Source: Streptomyces sp. NBC_01775
GTDB taxonomy: Bacteria; Actinomycetota; Actinomycetes; Streptomycetales; Streptomycetaceae
Direction of reading: 5' to 3'
Length of the DNA: 64,000 bases
Assembly (NCBI RefSeq): GCF_035917675.1
Contig: NZ_CP109104.1
Span: forward strand, 4,712,001-4,776,000
The position numbers and the translations under genes were made by a program. This document shows, piece by piece, positions 14,374-24,110 of the stretch. A model generated the notes under the pieces. That model was not told the DNA's origin and searched no databases. It was given only the letters and a program-made list of their open reading frames with translations. Numbering within the stretch: the first letter of the stretch is position 1; each line of letters starts with the position of its first letter.

Positions 14374-17034
14374 CTAATCCCTGCGGTTTGTGGTGGGGCC
14401 GCCGAAGAGGCCCCCTTGATCGTCGCCGTTGTCGCCGCCCGGATTGCCGGGAGTACCGCCGTCGGCGTCGCCCGGATCGCCGTCGGCGCCGCCGGGATCG
14501 CCCGGGTCGCCGATGCCGCCGTCGTCCTCACATCCTGGCCTCGGCGGCGTGCAGGTGTCCGTGGGCGTGGGCGAATGGGTCGGGCTCTTGGTGGGGGACT
14601 TGGTGGGCGACTTGGTCGGGGACGCGGTCGGATCGTCCGAGGGCTCGTCCGGCTGCTCGCTCGGCGTCGGCTTGGGGCTCGCGCCGTCGCCGTAGACGGT
14701 CTCGCCGATCGGTCCCGGCTTCGGGAAGCGCATCACCTTGGTGCCCTTGAGCGCGCCCTTCATGTACTCCGTCCAGATATCGGCGGGGAAGGACGCACCG
14801 TGGATGGACTCCTCGCCGCCCACGCCGTACATCTTGAGGAACTTCTGCGACTTGGCCTGGTCGTTGACCCGCCACATGCCGATCGACGTGGAGAGCTGCG
14901 GGGTGTATCCGGTGAACCAGGCGGACTTGTTGTCGTCCGTGGTACCCGTCTTGCCCGCCACCGGGCGCCCCAGGGCCTTGGCTTTGGAGCCGGTGCCCTT
15001 CTGGACCACGGTCTCCAGCATGTTGGTGACGTTGTCGGCGACGGCGCGGTCGAAGGTCAGCTCGCTCTTCGTGTGATGGGTGAAGATCTCCTGGCCCTTC
15101 CGCTCGACCTTGCTGACCGAGTACGGCTCCGAGCGCTTGCCGCTCTTGGCGAACGTGCCGTAGGCGCCGGCCATCCGGATGGCACTGGGCGCCGAGGTCC
15201 CCAGCGAGAAGGTCGGGGTGGTGCGGGCCAGCCCGTCCTTGCTCAGGCCCGCGTCCAGCGCCGCCTTCTTGACCGTCTCGGTGCCCACGTCCATACCGAG
15301 CTGGATGAAGGGGGTGTTCACCGATTCCTGCATCGCGTACCGCAGGTTGACCCTGCCGTAGTCCTTGTTGCCGTCGTTTCTCTGGTGCCACTCCTTTCCG
15401 TCCCTGTCGGTCCAGATCTTGCCGTCGTAGTCGCGCAGTTTGACCTTGTTGTTGCCGTTGTAGACGCTCTTCGGCGACACCTTGGTGCGCTGTTCGTCGG
15501 TCTGCGTCTTCCCCAGGCGGGGGTCGAGCATCCCGTTCCGCATCGCCGCCGCCATCACGAACGGCTTGAAGGTGGAGCCCACCTGAACACCGGTGTAGTC
15601 GGCGTTGTTGGTGAAGTGCTTGGTCGCGTCCTCGCCGCCGTAGGTGGCCACGATCGCGCCGTCACTAGGCCTGACCGAGGCACCGCCGAACTGGACGTAC
15701 TTGTCGACCTTGCGCTTCTTTTGGTCGAGGTTCGCCTTCTTCACCTTCTCGACCGAGCGCTGTAGCTGGGACGTCTTCTTCTGGTCGAAGGTGGTGTGGA
15801 TCCGGTAGCCGCCGGTCTCCAGCATGCGCTTGGTGATCTTGCCCTTGCTCTGGGCGACGGCGTTCCTGTTCGCCAGCTCCACCAGGTAGCCGGTCTGGCC
15901 CTTCAGCTCCGTCGCCTTCTTCGGCGGCTTGGGCATGGGGAAGCCCTTGGCCTTGATCTTGTCGCGGTCCGACTTGGACAGCTTGCCTATGGCGACCTCG
16001 CGATCCAGCGTCCAGGACCAACGGGCCTCCGCCCGCTTGAGGTTCTTGTCCTTGGTCGCCGCCGAGCCGATGCCGCCCGCCGGGTCGTAGAGGTTCGGGC
16101 CGTTGAGCGTCGCGGACAGGAAGGCGGCCCGGCTGGGGCTGAGCTTGGAGGAGTCCACGCGGTAGTACGCCTGCGCCGCCGCCTGGATGCCGTACGCGCC
16201 GCGCCCGTAGTAGCCGGTGTTGAGATAGCCGGCCAGGATGTCGTCCTTGTCCTCCTTGGCGCCGACCTTTATGGAGATCAGCAGTTCCTTGGCCTTGCGG
16301 GTGAGGGTCTGCGACTGGTCCAGGAAGGTGTTCTTCACGTACTGCTGGGTGATCGTCGACCCCGACTGGGTCTCCCCGCCCAGCGCCATCTTGCCGACGG
16401 CGCGGATGATGCCCATCGGGTCGACGCCGTTGTCCTGGTAGAAGGTCTCGTTCTCGGCCGCGATCACGGCCCACTTCATGCCCCGCGGGATCTGGTCGAT
16501 GCCGACGACCTGCCGGTTGTGATCGCCCTGACCGGCCACGACCATCTGCTTGCCGTTGGCCCAGTAGTAGACGTTCTTCTCCTGCTTGGCCGCGGCACTG
16601 GCCTCGGGCACCTGCACCATCCACAGCGCGATACCCGCGAGCCCCACCAGCAGTGCGAAGAAGCCGAAGCCGGTGGCGAGGATCAGCTTCCAGGACGGCA
16701 GCCAGCGCCGCACCCCGTACTTGTTGGCGCGGGGATAGTCGATGAACCGCTTGCGCTCCGGTCCGCCCCGGCCGCGTCCGCGCGGACCGCCGGCGCGGCG
16801 TCCGCCCTCCGCGCCCGCCGGGGCCGAAGCGGAGGCCGCGCGGCGCCTGCCGCCACCCCCGCCCCCGGTGCTCTGCTGGGCCGCTCTTCTGGACTCCGCA
16901 CGGCCGCCGTGGGAATCGGGGCCGGGGCCGGGACCGGTGCTGCGCGGCGGTGCTGCGCGGCGTCCGGAAGACGGCGGCGGCTGCGCCGCACGTCGGCCGC
17001 GCCCCTGCGGCGGCTTTCGACGGTTTCCGCTCAT
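14374..17034 (-). CDS. Bifunctional class A penicillin-binding protein
   Basis: An 886-residue transglycosylase/transpeptidase that polymerises and crosslinks peptidoglycan outside the membrane. A long basic Arg/Gly/Pro cytoplasmic tail (1-120) precedes one TM segment (LILATGFGFFALLVGLAGIAL). The GT51 domain carries ENETFYQDNGVD and GGSTITQQ-type QSGSTITQQYVKN. The transpeptidase domain carries STFKPF (SxxK) and AGKTGTTDD (KTG box). The C-terminus is a repetitive SPTKSPTKSPT region followed by a Gly/Asp-rich tail. The ATG at 17034 has GAGGAG upstream at a longish spacing. It is divergent from the PadR gene, across a 386-bp control region. Confidence 0.93.
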   Translation of the reverse strand: MSGNRRKPPQGRGRRAAQPPPSSGRRAAPPRSTGPGPGPDSHGGRAESRRAAQQSTGGGGGGRRRAASASAPAGAEGGRRAGGPRGRGRGGPERKRFIDYPRANKYGVRRWLPSWKLILATGFGFFALLVGLAGIALWMVQVPEASAAAKQEKNVYYWANGKQMVVAGQGDHNRQVVGIDQIPRGMKWAVIAAENETFYQDNGVDPMGIIRAVGKMALGGETQSGSTITQQYVKNTFLDQSQTLTRKAKELLISIKVGAKEDKDDILAGYLNTGYYGRGAYGIQAAAQAYYRVDSSKLSPSRAAFLSATLNGPNLYDPAGGIGSAATKDKNLKRAEARWSWTLDREVAIGKLSKSDRDKIKAKGFPMPKPPKKATELKGQTGYLVELANRNAVAQSKGKITKRMLETGGYRIHTTFDQKKTSQLQRSVEKVKKANLDQKKRKVDKYVQFGGASVRPSDGAIVATYGGEDATKHFTNNADYTGVQVGSTFKPFVMAAAMRNGMLDPRLGKTQTDEQRTKVSPKSVYNGNNKVKLRDYDGKIWTDRDGKEWHQRNDGNKDYGRVNLRYAMQESVNTPFIQLGMDVGTETVKKAALDAGLSKDGLARTTPTFSLGTSAPSAIRMAGAYGTFAKSGKRSEPYSVSKVERKGQEIFTHHTKSELTFDRAVADNVTNMLETVVQKGTGSKAKALGRPVAGKTGTTDDNKSAWFTGYTPQLSTSIGMWRVNDQAKSQKFLKMYGVGGEESIHGASFPADIWTEYMKGALKGTKVMRFPKPGPIGETVYGDGASPKPTPSEQPDEPSDDPTASPTKSPTKSPTKSPTHSPTPTDTCTPPRPGCEDDGGIGDPGDPGGADGDPGDADGGTPGNPGGDNGDDQGGLFGGPTTNRRD

Positions 17035-17303
17035 TGGAACAGCTACTCCTCGGGCAGGCGGCCCTTGCGCCTGAAGGTGGCAGTTGACGTCTGGTCCCCC
17101 CGAGTGCAAGCGGACCGTTTCACAGGAACCGCACGCACTGCACCCAGGTCGAGGACGCTCACTTGCGCCGCTCGGTTCCCGGTGGTGTCTGCACAGCCGA
17201 CAGACTACGCAGCTTCAAAACCTTCCTTACCGCCTAATCGCCTCATTCGACGCAAAGCTTCTGCTGTGAATCAGTGATGTGAGTCCCTTCACCGACCCCC
17301 CTC

Positions 17304-17332
17304 TTGTCGCTCCTCAGGGGGCGCTCTATCGT
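17304..17332 (+). promoter_or_regulatory. Probable housekeeping promoter of padR
   Basis: TTGTCG (17304-17309) and TATCGT (17327-17332) are separated by 17 bp, a fair SigHrdB match. The operator dyad starts 3 bp after the -10 box. Confidence 0.5.
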
Positions 17333-17335
17333 CGG

Positions 17336-17356
17336 GATGTATCGAGCCGATACATC
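17336..17356. promoter_or_regulatory. PadR-type operator
   Basis: GATGTATCG-AGC-CGATACATC: perfect 9-bp arms around 3 bp. It contains ATGT...ACAT, the hallmark of PadR-family operators, and covers the expected transcription start of padR, which suggests autorepression. A half-site-like GTATCGGATG follows about 15 bp later. Confidence 0.7.
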
Positions 17357-17420
17357 AGAGCGAGATAAAGGCGTATCGGATGCGTCGGCGCAGTGGCAGC
17401 ACGAGGAGGTGAGGCGGACG

Positions 17421-18065
17421 GTGAGCAGACGTTCGGGCATTCTTGAGTTCGCCGTCCTCGGCCTGCTCCGCGAATCACCGATGCACGGGTACGAGCTGCG
17501 CAAGCGGCTCAACACCTCGCTCGGCGTCTTCCGCGCCTTCAGCTACGGCTCGCTCTACCCCTGCCTCAAGTCGCTTGTGCACAGCGGCTATCTGGTGGAG
17601 GAAACGGCCGGTCAGCCCCAGGCGCAGCCCGCGCTCACACAGGCGGCGCCGCTCGCCGGGCGCCGGGCGAAGATCGTTTACCGGCTGACGGCCGAAGGCA
17701 AGGAGCACTTCGAGGAACTGCTGTCCCAAACGGGCCCCGACGCCTGGGAGGACGAGCACTTCGGAGTCCGCTTCGCCTTCTTCGGCCAGACCTCGCGCGA
17801 CGTCCGTATGCGCGTGCTCGAAGGCCGCCGCAGCCGGCTGGAGGAGAGGCTCGCGAAGATGCGCGCCTCTCTCGCCCGTACGCGCGAGCGCCTCGACGAC
17901 TACACCCTCGAACTCCAGCGGCACGGCATGGAATCCGTGGAGCGCGAGGTCCGCTGGCTCAACGAACTCATCGAGAGCGAGCGGTCGGGGCGCGGTCAGC
18001 GCGACTCCAGTCAGAACGAGTCCTCGGATCCCGCGCCGGGTCCGTCCGATAACACCGACACATGA
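17421..18065 (+). CDS. PadR family transcriptional regulator
   Basis: A 214-residue repressor-type protein. The winged helix starts immediately ([25 protein letters not shown]), includes [17 protein letters not shown], and has a Gln/Ala/Pro-rich insertion in the wing before [13 protein letters not shown]. The C-terminal half (about 90-185) is a helical Vir_C-like dimerisation domain. The GTG at 17421 is chosen for the GAGGAGGTGAGG ribosome site just before it, and because family members start at this point. It is followed after 49 bp by the inositol phosphate synthase gene; in Streptomyces this pairing is conserved, so the regulator may also control it. Confidence 0.88.
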   Translation: MSRRSGILEFAVLGLLRESPMHGYELRKRLNTSLGVFRAFSYGSLYPCLKSLVHSGYLVEETAGQPQAQPALTQAAPLAGRRAKIVYRLTAEGKEHFEELLSQTGPDAWEDEHFGVRFAFFGQTSRDVRMRVLEGRRSRLEERLAKMRASLARTRERLDDYTLELQRHGMESVEREVRWLNELIESERSGRGQRDSSQNESSDPAPGPSDNTDT

Positions 18066-18088
18066 GGTTTCCGCTCGTGCGGGCCTCA
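18063..18088 (+). terminator. Small hairpin between padR and ino1
   Basis: TGAGG-ttt-CCGC-tcgt-GCGG-g-CCTCA begins at the padR stop codon and ends 26 bp before the ino1 start. It could be a weak terminator, a processing site or an attenuator. Confidence 0.45.
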
Positions 18089-18114
18089 GCGAGAACACAC
18101 AGGGAGCAACCGGA

Positions 18115-19212
18115 ATGGGTTCGGTTCGCGTAGCCATCGCCGGCGTGGGAAATTGCGCCGCATCGCTGGTCCAGGGCGTCGAGTTCTACAAGGACGCCGA
18201 CCCGGACAGCAAGGTCCCGGGGCTGATGCATGTCCAGTTCGGCGACTACCACGTGCGCGACATCGAGTTCGTCGCCGCCTTCGACGTCGACGGCAAGAAG
18301 GTCGGCCTCGACCTCGCTGACGCCATCGGTGCCAGTGAGAACAACACCATCAAGATCTGCGACGTGCCGCCCGCCGGCGTCCCGGTCCAGCGCGGCCACA
18401 CCTACGACGGCCTGGGCAAGTACTACCGCGAGACCATCGAGGAGTCCGACGCCACCCCCGTGGACGTCGTCCAGGCCCTCAAGGACTCCCAGGCCGACGT
18501 GTTCATCTGCTACCTGCCGGTGGGCTCCCAGACGGCCGTCGAGTTCTACGCGCAGTGCGCGCTGGACGCCGGTGTGGCCTTCGTCAACGCGCTGCCGGTC
18601 TTCATCGCGGGCACCAAGGAGTGGGCGGACAAGTTCACCGCCGCCGGGGTGCCGATCGTCGGTGACGACATCAAGTCCCAGGTGGGCGCGACCATCACGC
18701 ACCGCGTGCTGGCCAAGCTCTTCGAGGACCGCGGCGTGGTCCTGGACCGCACGATGCAGCTGAACGTCGGCGGCAACATGGACTTCAAGAACATGCTGGA
18801 GCGCGAGCGGCTGGAGTCGAAGAAGATCTCCAAGACGCAGGCCGTCACCTCCCAGATCCCCGACCGCGACCTGGGCGCCGACAACGTCCACATCGGCCCC
18901 TCCGACTACGTCGCGTGGCTCGATGACCGCAAGTGGGCCTACGTCCGCCTGGAGGGGCGCGCGTTCGGCGATGTGCCGCTGAACCTGGAGTACAAGCTGG
19001 AGGTGTGGGACTCGCCGAACTCGGCGGGCGTCATCATCGACGCGCTGCGCGCGGCGAAGATCGCGAAGGACCGGGGCGTCGGCGGCCCGATCCTCTCCGC
19101 CTCCTCGTACTTCATGAAGTCGCCGCCGGTGCAGTACTTCGACGATGTCGCGCGGCAGAACGTGCAGGCCTTCATCGAGGGCAAGGACAGCATCGACGGC
19201 AAGGACAGCTGA
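18115..19212 (+). CDS. ino1: Inositol-3-phosphate synthase
   Basis: A 365-residue NAD-dependent enzyme that isomerises glucose-6-phosphate to inositol-3-phosphate, the precursor of mycothiol and phosphatidylinositol in actinobacteria. The N-terminus [18 protein letters not shown] is the NAD-binding Rossmann loop. [25 protein letters not shown] and the dimer-closing [12 protein letters not shown] are family signatures. The ATG at 18115 is preceded by CAGGGAGCAACC. Length and motifs match the short actinobacterial form. The C-terminus repeats KDSIDGKDS. Confidence 0.95.
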   Translation: MGSVRVAIAGVGNCAASLVQGVEFYKDADPDSKVPGLMHVQFGDYHVRDIEFVAAFDVDGKKVGLDLADAIGASENNTIKICDVPPAGVPVQRGHTYDGLGKYYRETIEESDATPVDVVQALKDSQADVFICYLPVGSQTAVEFYAQCALDAGVAFVNALPVFIAGTKEWADKFTAAGVPIVGDDIKSQVGATITHRVLAKLFEDRGVVLDRTMQLNVGGNMDFKNMLERERLESKKISKTQAVTSQIPDRDLGADNVHIGPSDYVAWLDDRKWAYVRLEGRAFGDVPLNLEYKLEVWDSPNSAGVIIDALRAAKIAKDRGVGGPILSASSYFMKSPPVQYFDDVARQNVQAFIEGKDSIDGKDS

Positions 19213-19242
19213 CCGCTCGGGTCGCCCGCCGGGCGAACGGAA

Positions 19243-19278
19243 GGGGCCCGGGAGACGCCGACGCGTCTCCCGGGCCCC
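19243..19278. terminator. Bidirectional terminator between convergent ino1 and alr-like genes
   Basis: Perfect 15-bp arms (19243-19257 with 19264-19278) around a 6-base loop, lying between the two stop codons. Confidence 0.85.
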
Positions 19279-19324
19279 TCGTTCGCGCTGTGCGGCGCTG
19301 TGCCGCCGCTGGGGGCGCGCGCGG

Positions 19325-20356
19325 CTACCGGTCGACCGTCCGGTCCACCATCGTCGTGGTGTGGCGCAGGATCGCCGTCAGCTCCTCGCCCACGTGCGGC
19401 TCCGGAGCGTCGGCCGGGACGAACAGGATCGAGACCTGCATGTGCGGGGGCTCGGCGAACCAGCGCTGCTTGCCCGCCCACACGAACGGCGACAGGTTGC
19501 GGTTGACCGTGGCCAGGCCAGCGCGGGCCACGCCCTTGGCGCGGGAGGTCATGCCGTGCAGCGCCTTGGGGGACTCCAGGCCCACGCCGTGCGAGGTGCC
19601 GCCCGCGACCACCACGAGCCAGCCGTCGCCGGCCGCCTTGGCCTGCCGGTAGCCGAAGCGCTCGCCCTTGGCGATCCGGGTGACGTCCAAGATCGCGCCC
19701 CGGTACTCGGTCGCGTCGTGGTCGCCCAGCCACAGCCGGGTGCCGATCCGGGCCCGGAAGCGGGTCTGCGGGAACTGCTGCTGGAGCACGGCGAATTCGT
19801 TCGGCTGAAGGTGGCTGACGAACATCGTCTCCAGCGGCAGGCGGGCGGCCCGCAGCCTGTCCATCCAGCTGATGACCTCCTCGACGGCGTCCGAGCCGTC
19901 GGCGCGGTCCAGGGGCAGATGGATCGCGAAGCCCTCCAGGCGCACCTCGTCGATCGCCGCGTGCAGCCGGGGCAGGTCCTCCTCGGTGATGCCGTGCCGC
20001 TTCATGGTGCTCATGACCTCGATGACGACCCGGGCCCCGCGCATGAGGCCCACGCCCTCCACCGAGGAGACCGAGCGGATGGCGCGGTCGGGCAGCGGCA
20101 CCGGCTCCTCGTCCTTGCGGAACGGGGTCAGCACCAGCAGGTCGCCGCCGAACATGTCCTTGGTGCGGGCGGCCTCGTAGGTCGTGCCGACGGCCAGGAC
20201 GTCGGCGCCGAACTTCGTCGCCTCGTCGGCCAGACGCTCGTGGCCGAAGCCGTAGCCGTTGCCCTTGCAGACCGGAACGATCCCCGGGAATTGCTGAACC
20301 ACCGACTGCTGGTGCGCCCGCCAGCGATCGCTGTCGACGTAGAGGGAGAGCGCCAT
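19325..20356 (-). CDS. Alanine-racemase-fold (PLP) protein next to FemX
   Basis: A 343-residue protein of the alanine racemase N-terminal TIM-barrel class. VCKGNGYGFGHE puts the PLP-binding lysine at about residue 31, matching the VKADAYGHG pattern of racemases; RARIGTRLWLGD matches the RPGI-LYG phosphate-loop region. The C-terminal beta domain is shorter and diverged, with GERFGYRQ in the general area of the racemase catalytic tyrosine. The amino acid substrate is unknown. It is 57 bp downstream of femX on the same strand, so a role in cell-wall precursor metabolism is likely. ATG at 20356 with AAGGTG upstream. Confidence 0.8.
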   Translation of the reverse strand: MALSLYVDSDRWRAHQQSVVQQFPGIVPVCKGNGYGFGHERLADEATKFGADVLAVGTTYEAARTKDMFGGDLLVLTPFRKDEEPVPLPDRAIRSVSSVEGVGLMRGARVVIEVMSTMKRHGITEEDLPRLHAAIDEVRLEGFAIHLPLDRADGSDAVEEVISWMDRLRAARLPLETMFVSHLQPNEFAVLQQQFPQTRFRARIGTRLWLGDHDATEYRGAILDVTRIAKGERFGYRQAKAAGDGWLVVVAGGTSHGVGLESPKALHGMTSRAKGVARAGLATVNRNLSPFVWAGKQRWFAEPPHMQVSILFVPADAPEPHVGEELTAILRHTTTMVDRTVDR

Positions 20357-20413
20357 GTCCGGTACGGCACCTTTCTGGGTCGGGTGAGGTGGAAGGGGCG
20401 GAAAACCCCTCGC

Positions 20414-21544
20414 TCAGCGCCGCGACATGTAGATGTCGAGCGCCTTGTGCAGCAGCTTATTCAGCGGGAAGTCCCACTCGCCGAGGTACTCCGCCGCCTG
20501 CCCGCCGGTGCCCACCTTGAACTGGATCAGGCCGAACAGGTGGTCGGTCTCGTCGAGGGAGTCGCTGATGCCCCGCAGGTCGTACACGCTCGCGCCCCGC
20601 GCGTAGGCGTCCTGGAGCATCCGCCACTGCATCGCGTTGGAGGGACGTACCTCGCGCTTGTGGTTGGCGGAGGCGCCGTACGAGTACCAGACGTGCCCGC
20701 CGACGACGAGCATGGTGGCGGCCGAGATGCGCTCGCCCTCGTGCTCGGCGAAGTAGAGCCGCATGCGGTTGGGGTCCTCGGCGTTCAGGACCTTCCACAT
20801 CCGCTGGAAGTAGCCCTTGGGGCGGGGACGGAACTTGTCGCGCTCGGCGGTGATCTCGTACAGCCGCTGCCACTCGTCCAAGTCGTAGTCGTTGGCCAGG
20901 TTGCCCTGGACCACCTGGACACCGGCCTTGTCGGCCTTCTTGATGTTGCGGCGCCACAGCTGGTTGAAGCCCTTGTGGACGTCCTCCAGGGAGCGGCCCT
21001 CCAGCGGCACCTGGTAGACGTAGCGCGGCTGGACGTCACCGAAGCCGGCGCCGCCGTCCTCGCCCTGCTGCCAGCCCATGCGGCGCAGCCGGTCGGCGAC
21101 CTCGAAGGCGCGGGGCTCGATGTAGGTGGCCTCGACGTCCCGCAGCCGCTTGACGTCCTGGTCCTGGATGCCCTTCTTGATCGCGGGGGCGTCCCAGCGT
21201 CTGATCACCACGGGCGGGCCCATCTTCACCGAGAACGCGCCCTGCTGCTTGAGGTGCGCCAGCATCGGGCGCAGCCACTCGTCCAGGTTGGGCGCGTACC
21301 AGTTGATCAGCGGGCCCTCGGGGAGGTACGCCAGGTAGCGCTTGAGCTTGGGCAGCTGGCGGTAGAGCACCAATCCGGTGCCCACCAGCTCGCCGGTGCG
21401 GTCGTCGAACCAGCCGAGGTTCTCCGAGCGCCATTCGTTCTTGACGTCCGCCCATGCGGGAACCTGGCAGTGGCTTGCCGAAGGCAGGCTCTGGACATAT
21501 GCCAGATGTTGCTCTCGGCTGATGGCCCTCAGGGTCAGACTCAT
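20414..21544 (-). CDS. femX: FemX-type peptidyltransferase (adds first bridge residue to lipid II)
   Basis: A 376-residue member of the FemABX family (tandem GNAT folds), using aminoacyl-tRNA to add the first bridge amino acid to the peptidoglycan stem; glycine in S. coelicolor, where FemX is essential. Family features include WADVKNEWRSENLGWFDD, PEGPLINW, LWRRNIKKADKAGV and the C-terminal FGLIQFKVGTGGQAAEYLGEWD. Full length. The ATG at 21544 has GGAGG-like bases upstream. It lies immediately upstream of the racemase-fold gene. Confidence 0.92.
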   Translation of the reverse strand: MSLTLRAISREQHLAYVQSLPSASHCQVPAWADVKNEWRSENLGWFDDRTGELVGTGLVLYRQLPKLKRYLAYLPEGPLINWYAPNLDEWLRPMLAHLKQQGAFSVKMGPPVVIRRWDAPAIKKGIQDQDVKRLRDVEATYIEPRAFEVADRLRRMGWQQGEDGGAGFGDVQPRYVYQVPLEGRSLEDVHKGFNQLWRRNIKKADKAGVQVVQGNLANDYDLDEWQRLYEITAERDKFRPRPKGYFQRMWKVLNAEDPNRMRLYFAEHEGERISAATMLVVGGHVWYSYGASANHKREVRPSNAMQWRMLQDAYARGASVYDLRGISDSLDETDHLFGLIQFKVGTGGQAAEYLGEWDFPLNKLLHKALDIYMSRR

Positions 21545-21630
21545 GGCGGGACGCTCCTCCGGCGAACTGAGTGATGCTCGCCGGAAGCCTACTGTGCCCC
21601 TGGGCGCCCTGTTCGGCTCAGGGCACGGGT

Positions 21631-21656
21631 CCCGCGGGCCCCGGAGGGCCCGCGGG
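21631..21656. terminator. Hairpin after small membrane protein gene
   Basis: 11-bp arms (21631-21641 with 21646-21656) with a 4-base loop, directly after the TGA at 21658 read on the minus strand and before femX. Confidence 0.7.
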
Positions 21657-21657
21657 C

Positions 21658-21957
21658 TCAGGGCAGCAGGCCGCCGTGCGCCATACCCAGGTAGAACCCG
21701 ACCGCGGCGGCGCCGAGACCGATGATCGTGACGAACCGCTCACCCGTCGTGGCGGAGATGAACTGGCCCCACAGCCCGGTGAGGATTCCCGCGAGCCCCG
21801 CCCAGCAGCTGAGCGGATGCATCCCGGTCCAGAAAGCCGAGACGGCTGCCACGAGGCCCAGCAGCATGGTCACGGCGGCGAAGGAGTTCTCGACGGGATG
21901 CGGCTTGCCGTCGGTGTTCAGGAAGGAGAGAGGACGTCGGCCTACTGCCTGTGCCAT
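21658..21957 (-). CDS. Small membrane protein of unknown function (99 aa)
   Basis: A 99-residue protein with three hydrophobic segments (about 27-45, 50-68, 76-95) after a polar start ([17 protein letters not shown]). It sits between femX and rpsF, a position conserved in Streptomyces. The ATG at 21957 follows GGAGG (complement of about 21962-21968). No functional motif recognised. Confidence 0.75.
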   Translation of the reverse strand: MAQAVGRRPLSFLNTDGKPHPVENSFAAVTMLLGLVAAVSAFWTGMHPLSCWAGLAGILTGLWGQFISATTGERFVTIIGLGAAAVGFYLGMAHGGLLP

Positions 21958-22189
21958 GAGGCACCTCCTGACAGAGTGCGGCGCGGTATGTCACGCCTTT
22001 CACACCCGAGGTGTCCAGATTGCTCCGGGATACCCCTGGATTTCAACCGGAAGGCCCCGGCCGGGTACTCTGGTCGGTCTGCGCTCCGGCTGTGTCTCGA
22101 AGTATTCGCACGCGGAGCGCGGAAACGCATCACGACCCTCCTGCCACGGAACGACCGTGGCCGCTGAGTCCAGAGGAGGTGGGTTCCAC

Positions 22190-22480
22190 ATGCGTCACTA
22201 CGAGGTAATGGTGATCCTCGACCCCGATCTGGAGGAGCGCGCTGTCTCCCCCCTGATCGAGTCCTTCCTTTCTGTCGTCCGCGAGGGCGACGGCAAGGTC
22301 GAGAAGGTCGACACCTGGGGCCGTCGTCGTCTCTCCTACGAGATCAACAAGAAGCCCGAGGGCATCTACTCGGTCATCGACCTCCAGGCCGAGCCTGCTG
22401 TGGTCAAGGAACTCGACCGCCAGATGAACCTGAACGAGTCCGTCCTGCGGACCAAGGTCCTTCGTCCCTCGATGCACTGA
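22190..22480 (+). CDS. rpsF: 30S ribosomal protein bS6
   Basis: A 96-residue bS6 with the typical [16 protein letters not shown] start, [17 protein letters not shown], and VLRTKVLRP end. It binds 16S rRNA together with bS18, which is encoded downstream. The ATG at 22190 follows AGAGGAGGT with 9-base spacing. First gene of the rpsF-ssb-rpsR-rplI operon. Confidence 0.98.
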   Translation: MRHYEVMVILDPDLEERAVSPLIESFLSVVREGDGKVEKVDTWGRRRLSYEINKKPEGIYSVIDLQAEPAVVKELDRQMNLNESVLRTKVLRPSMH

Positions 22481-22562
22481 GGCCCGTCCTCGAAGCGTCC
22501 TGGGAACCGAGTAGCAACCAAGCACCACAGCAGCCAGCAGCACCCCGCCGAGAGGTTCACCC

Positions 22563-23156
22563 ATGGCAGGCGAGACCGTCATCACGGTCGTCGGCAATCT
22601 CGTCGACGACCCCGAGCTGCGCTTCACCCCTTCCGGTGCGGCGGTCGCGAAGTTCCGCGTCGCGTCCACTCCGCGCACCTTCGACCGGCAGACCAACGAG
22701 TGGAAGGACGGCGAGAGCCTGTTCCTGACCTGCTCGGTCTGGCGGCAGGCGGCGGAGAACGTCGCCGAGTCCCTCACCAAGGGCACGCGCGTCATCGTGC
22801 AGGGCCGCCTCAAGCAGCGCTCGTACGAGGACCGCGAGGGCATCAAGCGCACGGTCTACGAGCTGGACGTCGATGAGGTCGGCGCCAGCCTCCGCAACGC
22901 CACGGCCAAGGTCACCAAGACAAGCGGTGGCGGCCGGGGCGGTCAGGGCGGCGGCTTCGGCGGCGGCGGTGGCGGCGGCCAGGGTGGCAGCTGGGGCGGT
23001 GGCTCCGGCGGCCAGCAGGGCGGCGGCGCACCGGCCGGCGACCCGTGGGCCACAGGCGCTCCGGCCGGAGGCGGCCAGGGCGGCGGTGGCGGCGGCTGGG
23101 GCGGCGGCCCCGGCGGCGGTGGTGGCGGCGGCTACTCGGACGAGCCCCCCTTCTGA
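22563..23156 (+). CDS. ssb: Single-stranded DNA-binding protein (SsbA type)
   Basis: A 197-residue SSB. The OB-fold occupies about residues 1-112 ([38 protein letters not shown]). A Gly/Gln-rich flexible linker (about 118-188) ends in DEPPF, the acidic tip that binds partner proteins. The operon position identifies the essential replication SSB rather than the sporulation paralogue. Confidence 0.97.
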   Translation: MAGETVITVVGNLVDDPELRFTPSGAAVAKFRVASTPRTFDRQTNEWKDGESLFLTCSVWRQAAENVAESLTKGTRVIVQGRLKQRSYEDREGIKRTVYELDVDEVGASLRNATAKVTKTSGGGRGGQGGGFGGGGGGGQGGSWGGGSGGQQGGGAPAGDPWATGAPAGGGQGGGGGGWGGGPGGGGGGGYSDEPPF

Positions 23157-23243
23157 TCCGTATCCCCCCGATCGGGCCGCTCCATGGGCCCGGCCGGGGG
23201 TCCGGGGGTCATCCCCCGGGAGTAACCAGCCTGGAGAGAGACA

Positions 23244-23480
23244 ATGGCGAAGCCGCCTGCTCGCAAGCCTAAGAAGAAGGTTTGCGTGTTTTGCAAGGAG
23301 AAGATCTCCTACGTCGACTACAAGGACACGAACCTGCTGCGGAAGTTCATTTCCGACCGCGGCAAGATCCGTGCCCGCCGGGTCACCGGCAACTGCACCC
23401 AGCACCAGCGTGACGTCGCCACGGCTGTCAAGAACAGCCGTGAGATGGCGCTGCTGCCCTACACCTCCACCGCGCGATAA
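23244..23480 (+). CDS. rpsR: 30S ribosomal protein bS18
   Basis: A 78-residue bS18, partner of bS6. It keeps the CVFCKEK and GNC cysteines, so it is the Cys-containing (C+) form; Streptomyces often also has a Cys-less paralogue elsewhere. GGAGAGA precedes the ATG. Confidence 0.97.
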   Translation: MAKPPARKPKKKVCVFCKEKISYVDYKDTNLLRKFISDRGKIRARRVTGNCTQHQRDVATAVKNSREMALLPYTSTAR

Positions 23481-23498
23481 GGGAAGGGTGACCGAATC

Positions 23499-23945
23499 AT
23501 GAAGATCATCCTGACCAACGAGGTCTCCGGCCTCGGTGCCGCAGGCGACGTCGTCGAGGTGAAGGACGGCTACGCCCGCAACTACCTGGTCCCGCGCGGT
23601 TTCGCGATCCGCTGGACCAAGGGTGGCGAAAAGGACGTCGAGCAGATCCGCCGCGCTCGCAAGATCCGCGAGATCGCGACGATCGAGCAGGCCAACGAGA
23701 TCAAGGGCCGGCTTGAGGGCCTCCGCGTCAACCTGACGGTGCGCGCGGGCGATCAGGGCCGGCTCTTCGGCTCCGTGACCCCGGCGGACATCGCCGACGC
23801 CGTCAAGGCGTCCGGCGGTCCCGACGTGGACAAGCGCCGTATCGAGCTGGGCTCGCCCATCAAGTCGCTGGGCTCGCACAAGGTGTCGGTGCGGCTGCAC
23901 CCCGAGGTCGCCGCTTCGGTGGACGTCGAGGTCGCCGCCGGCTGA
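23499..23945 (+). CDS. rplI: 50S ribosomal protein bL9
   Basis: A 148-residue bL9 with the conserved [20 protein letters not shown] start and [12 protein letters not shown]. Full length. It starts 18 bp after rpsR and is the last gene of the operon. Confidence 0.98.
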   Translation: MKIILTNEVSGLGAAGDVVEVKDGYARNYLVPRGFAIRWTKGGEKDVEQIRRARKIREIATIEQANEIKGRLEGLRVNLTVRAGDQGRLFGSVTPADIADAVKASGGPDVDKRRIELGSPIKSLGSHKVSVRLHPEVAASVDVEVAAG

Positions 23946-23974
23946 GCTGCGCTCGGCTTGCCCGACTCACAATT

Positions 23975-24005
23975 GAGGGCCGTACCCCTTTGGGGTGCGG
24001 CCCTC
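23975..24005 (+). terminator. Terminator of rpsF-ssb-rpsR-rplI operon
   Basis: 14-bp stem (23975-23988 with 23992-24005) with one G-U pair and a TTT loop, 30 bp after rplI. Confidence 0.85.
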
Positions 24006-24110
24006 GTGTTGTGTGCTGGGGTCTGTGACCCCGTGGACCTCACTGCATCGCGCCTGGGGTCCGGGGCGCGGAGCCCCCAGAAGAATCGGGAAGGGCCGGG
24101 GCCGGGGCTC

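Larger units (their letters stand above)
17035..17420. other. Divergent intergenic region between PBP and PadR genes
   Basis: 386 bp without a supportable gene. It holds a SigHrdB-like promoter for padR and a perfect PadR-type operator (separate entries). The PBP-proximal half (17035-17290) shows no clear motif. Confidence 0.6.
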
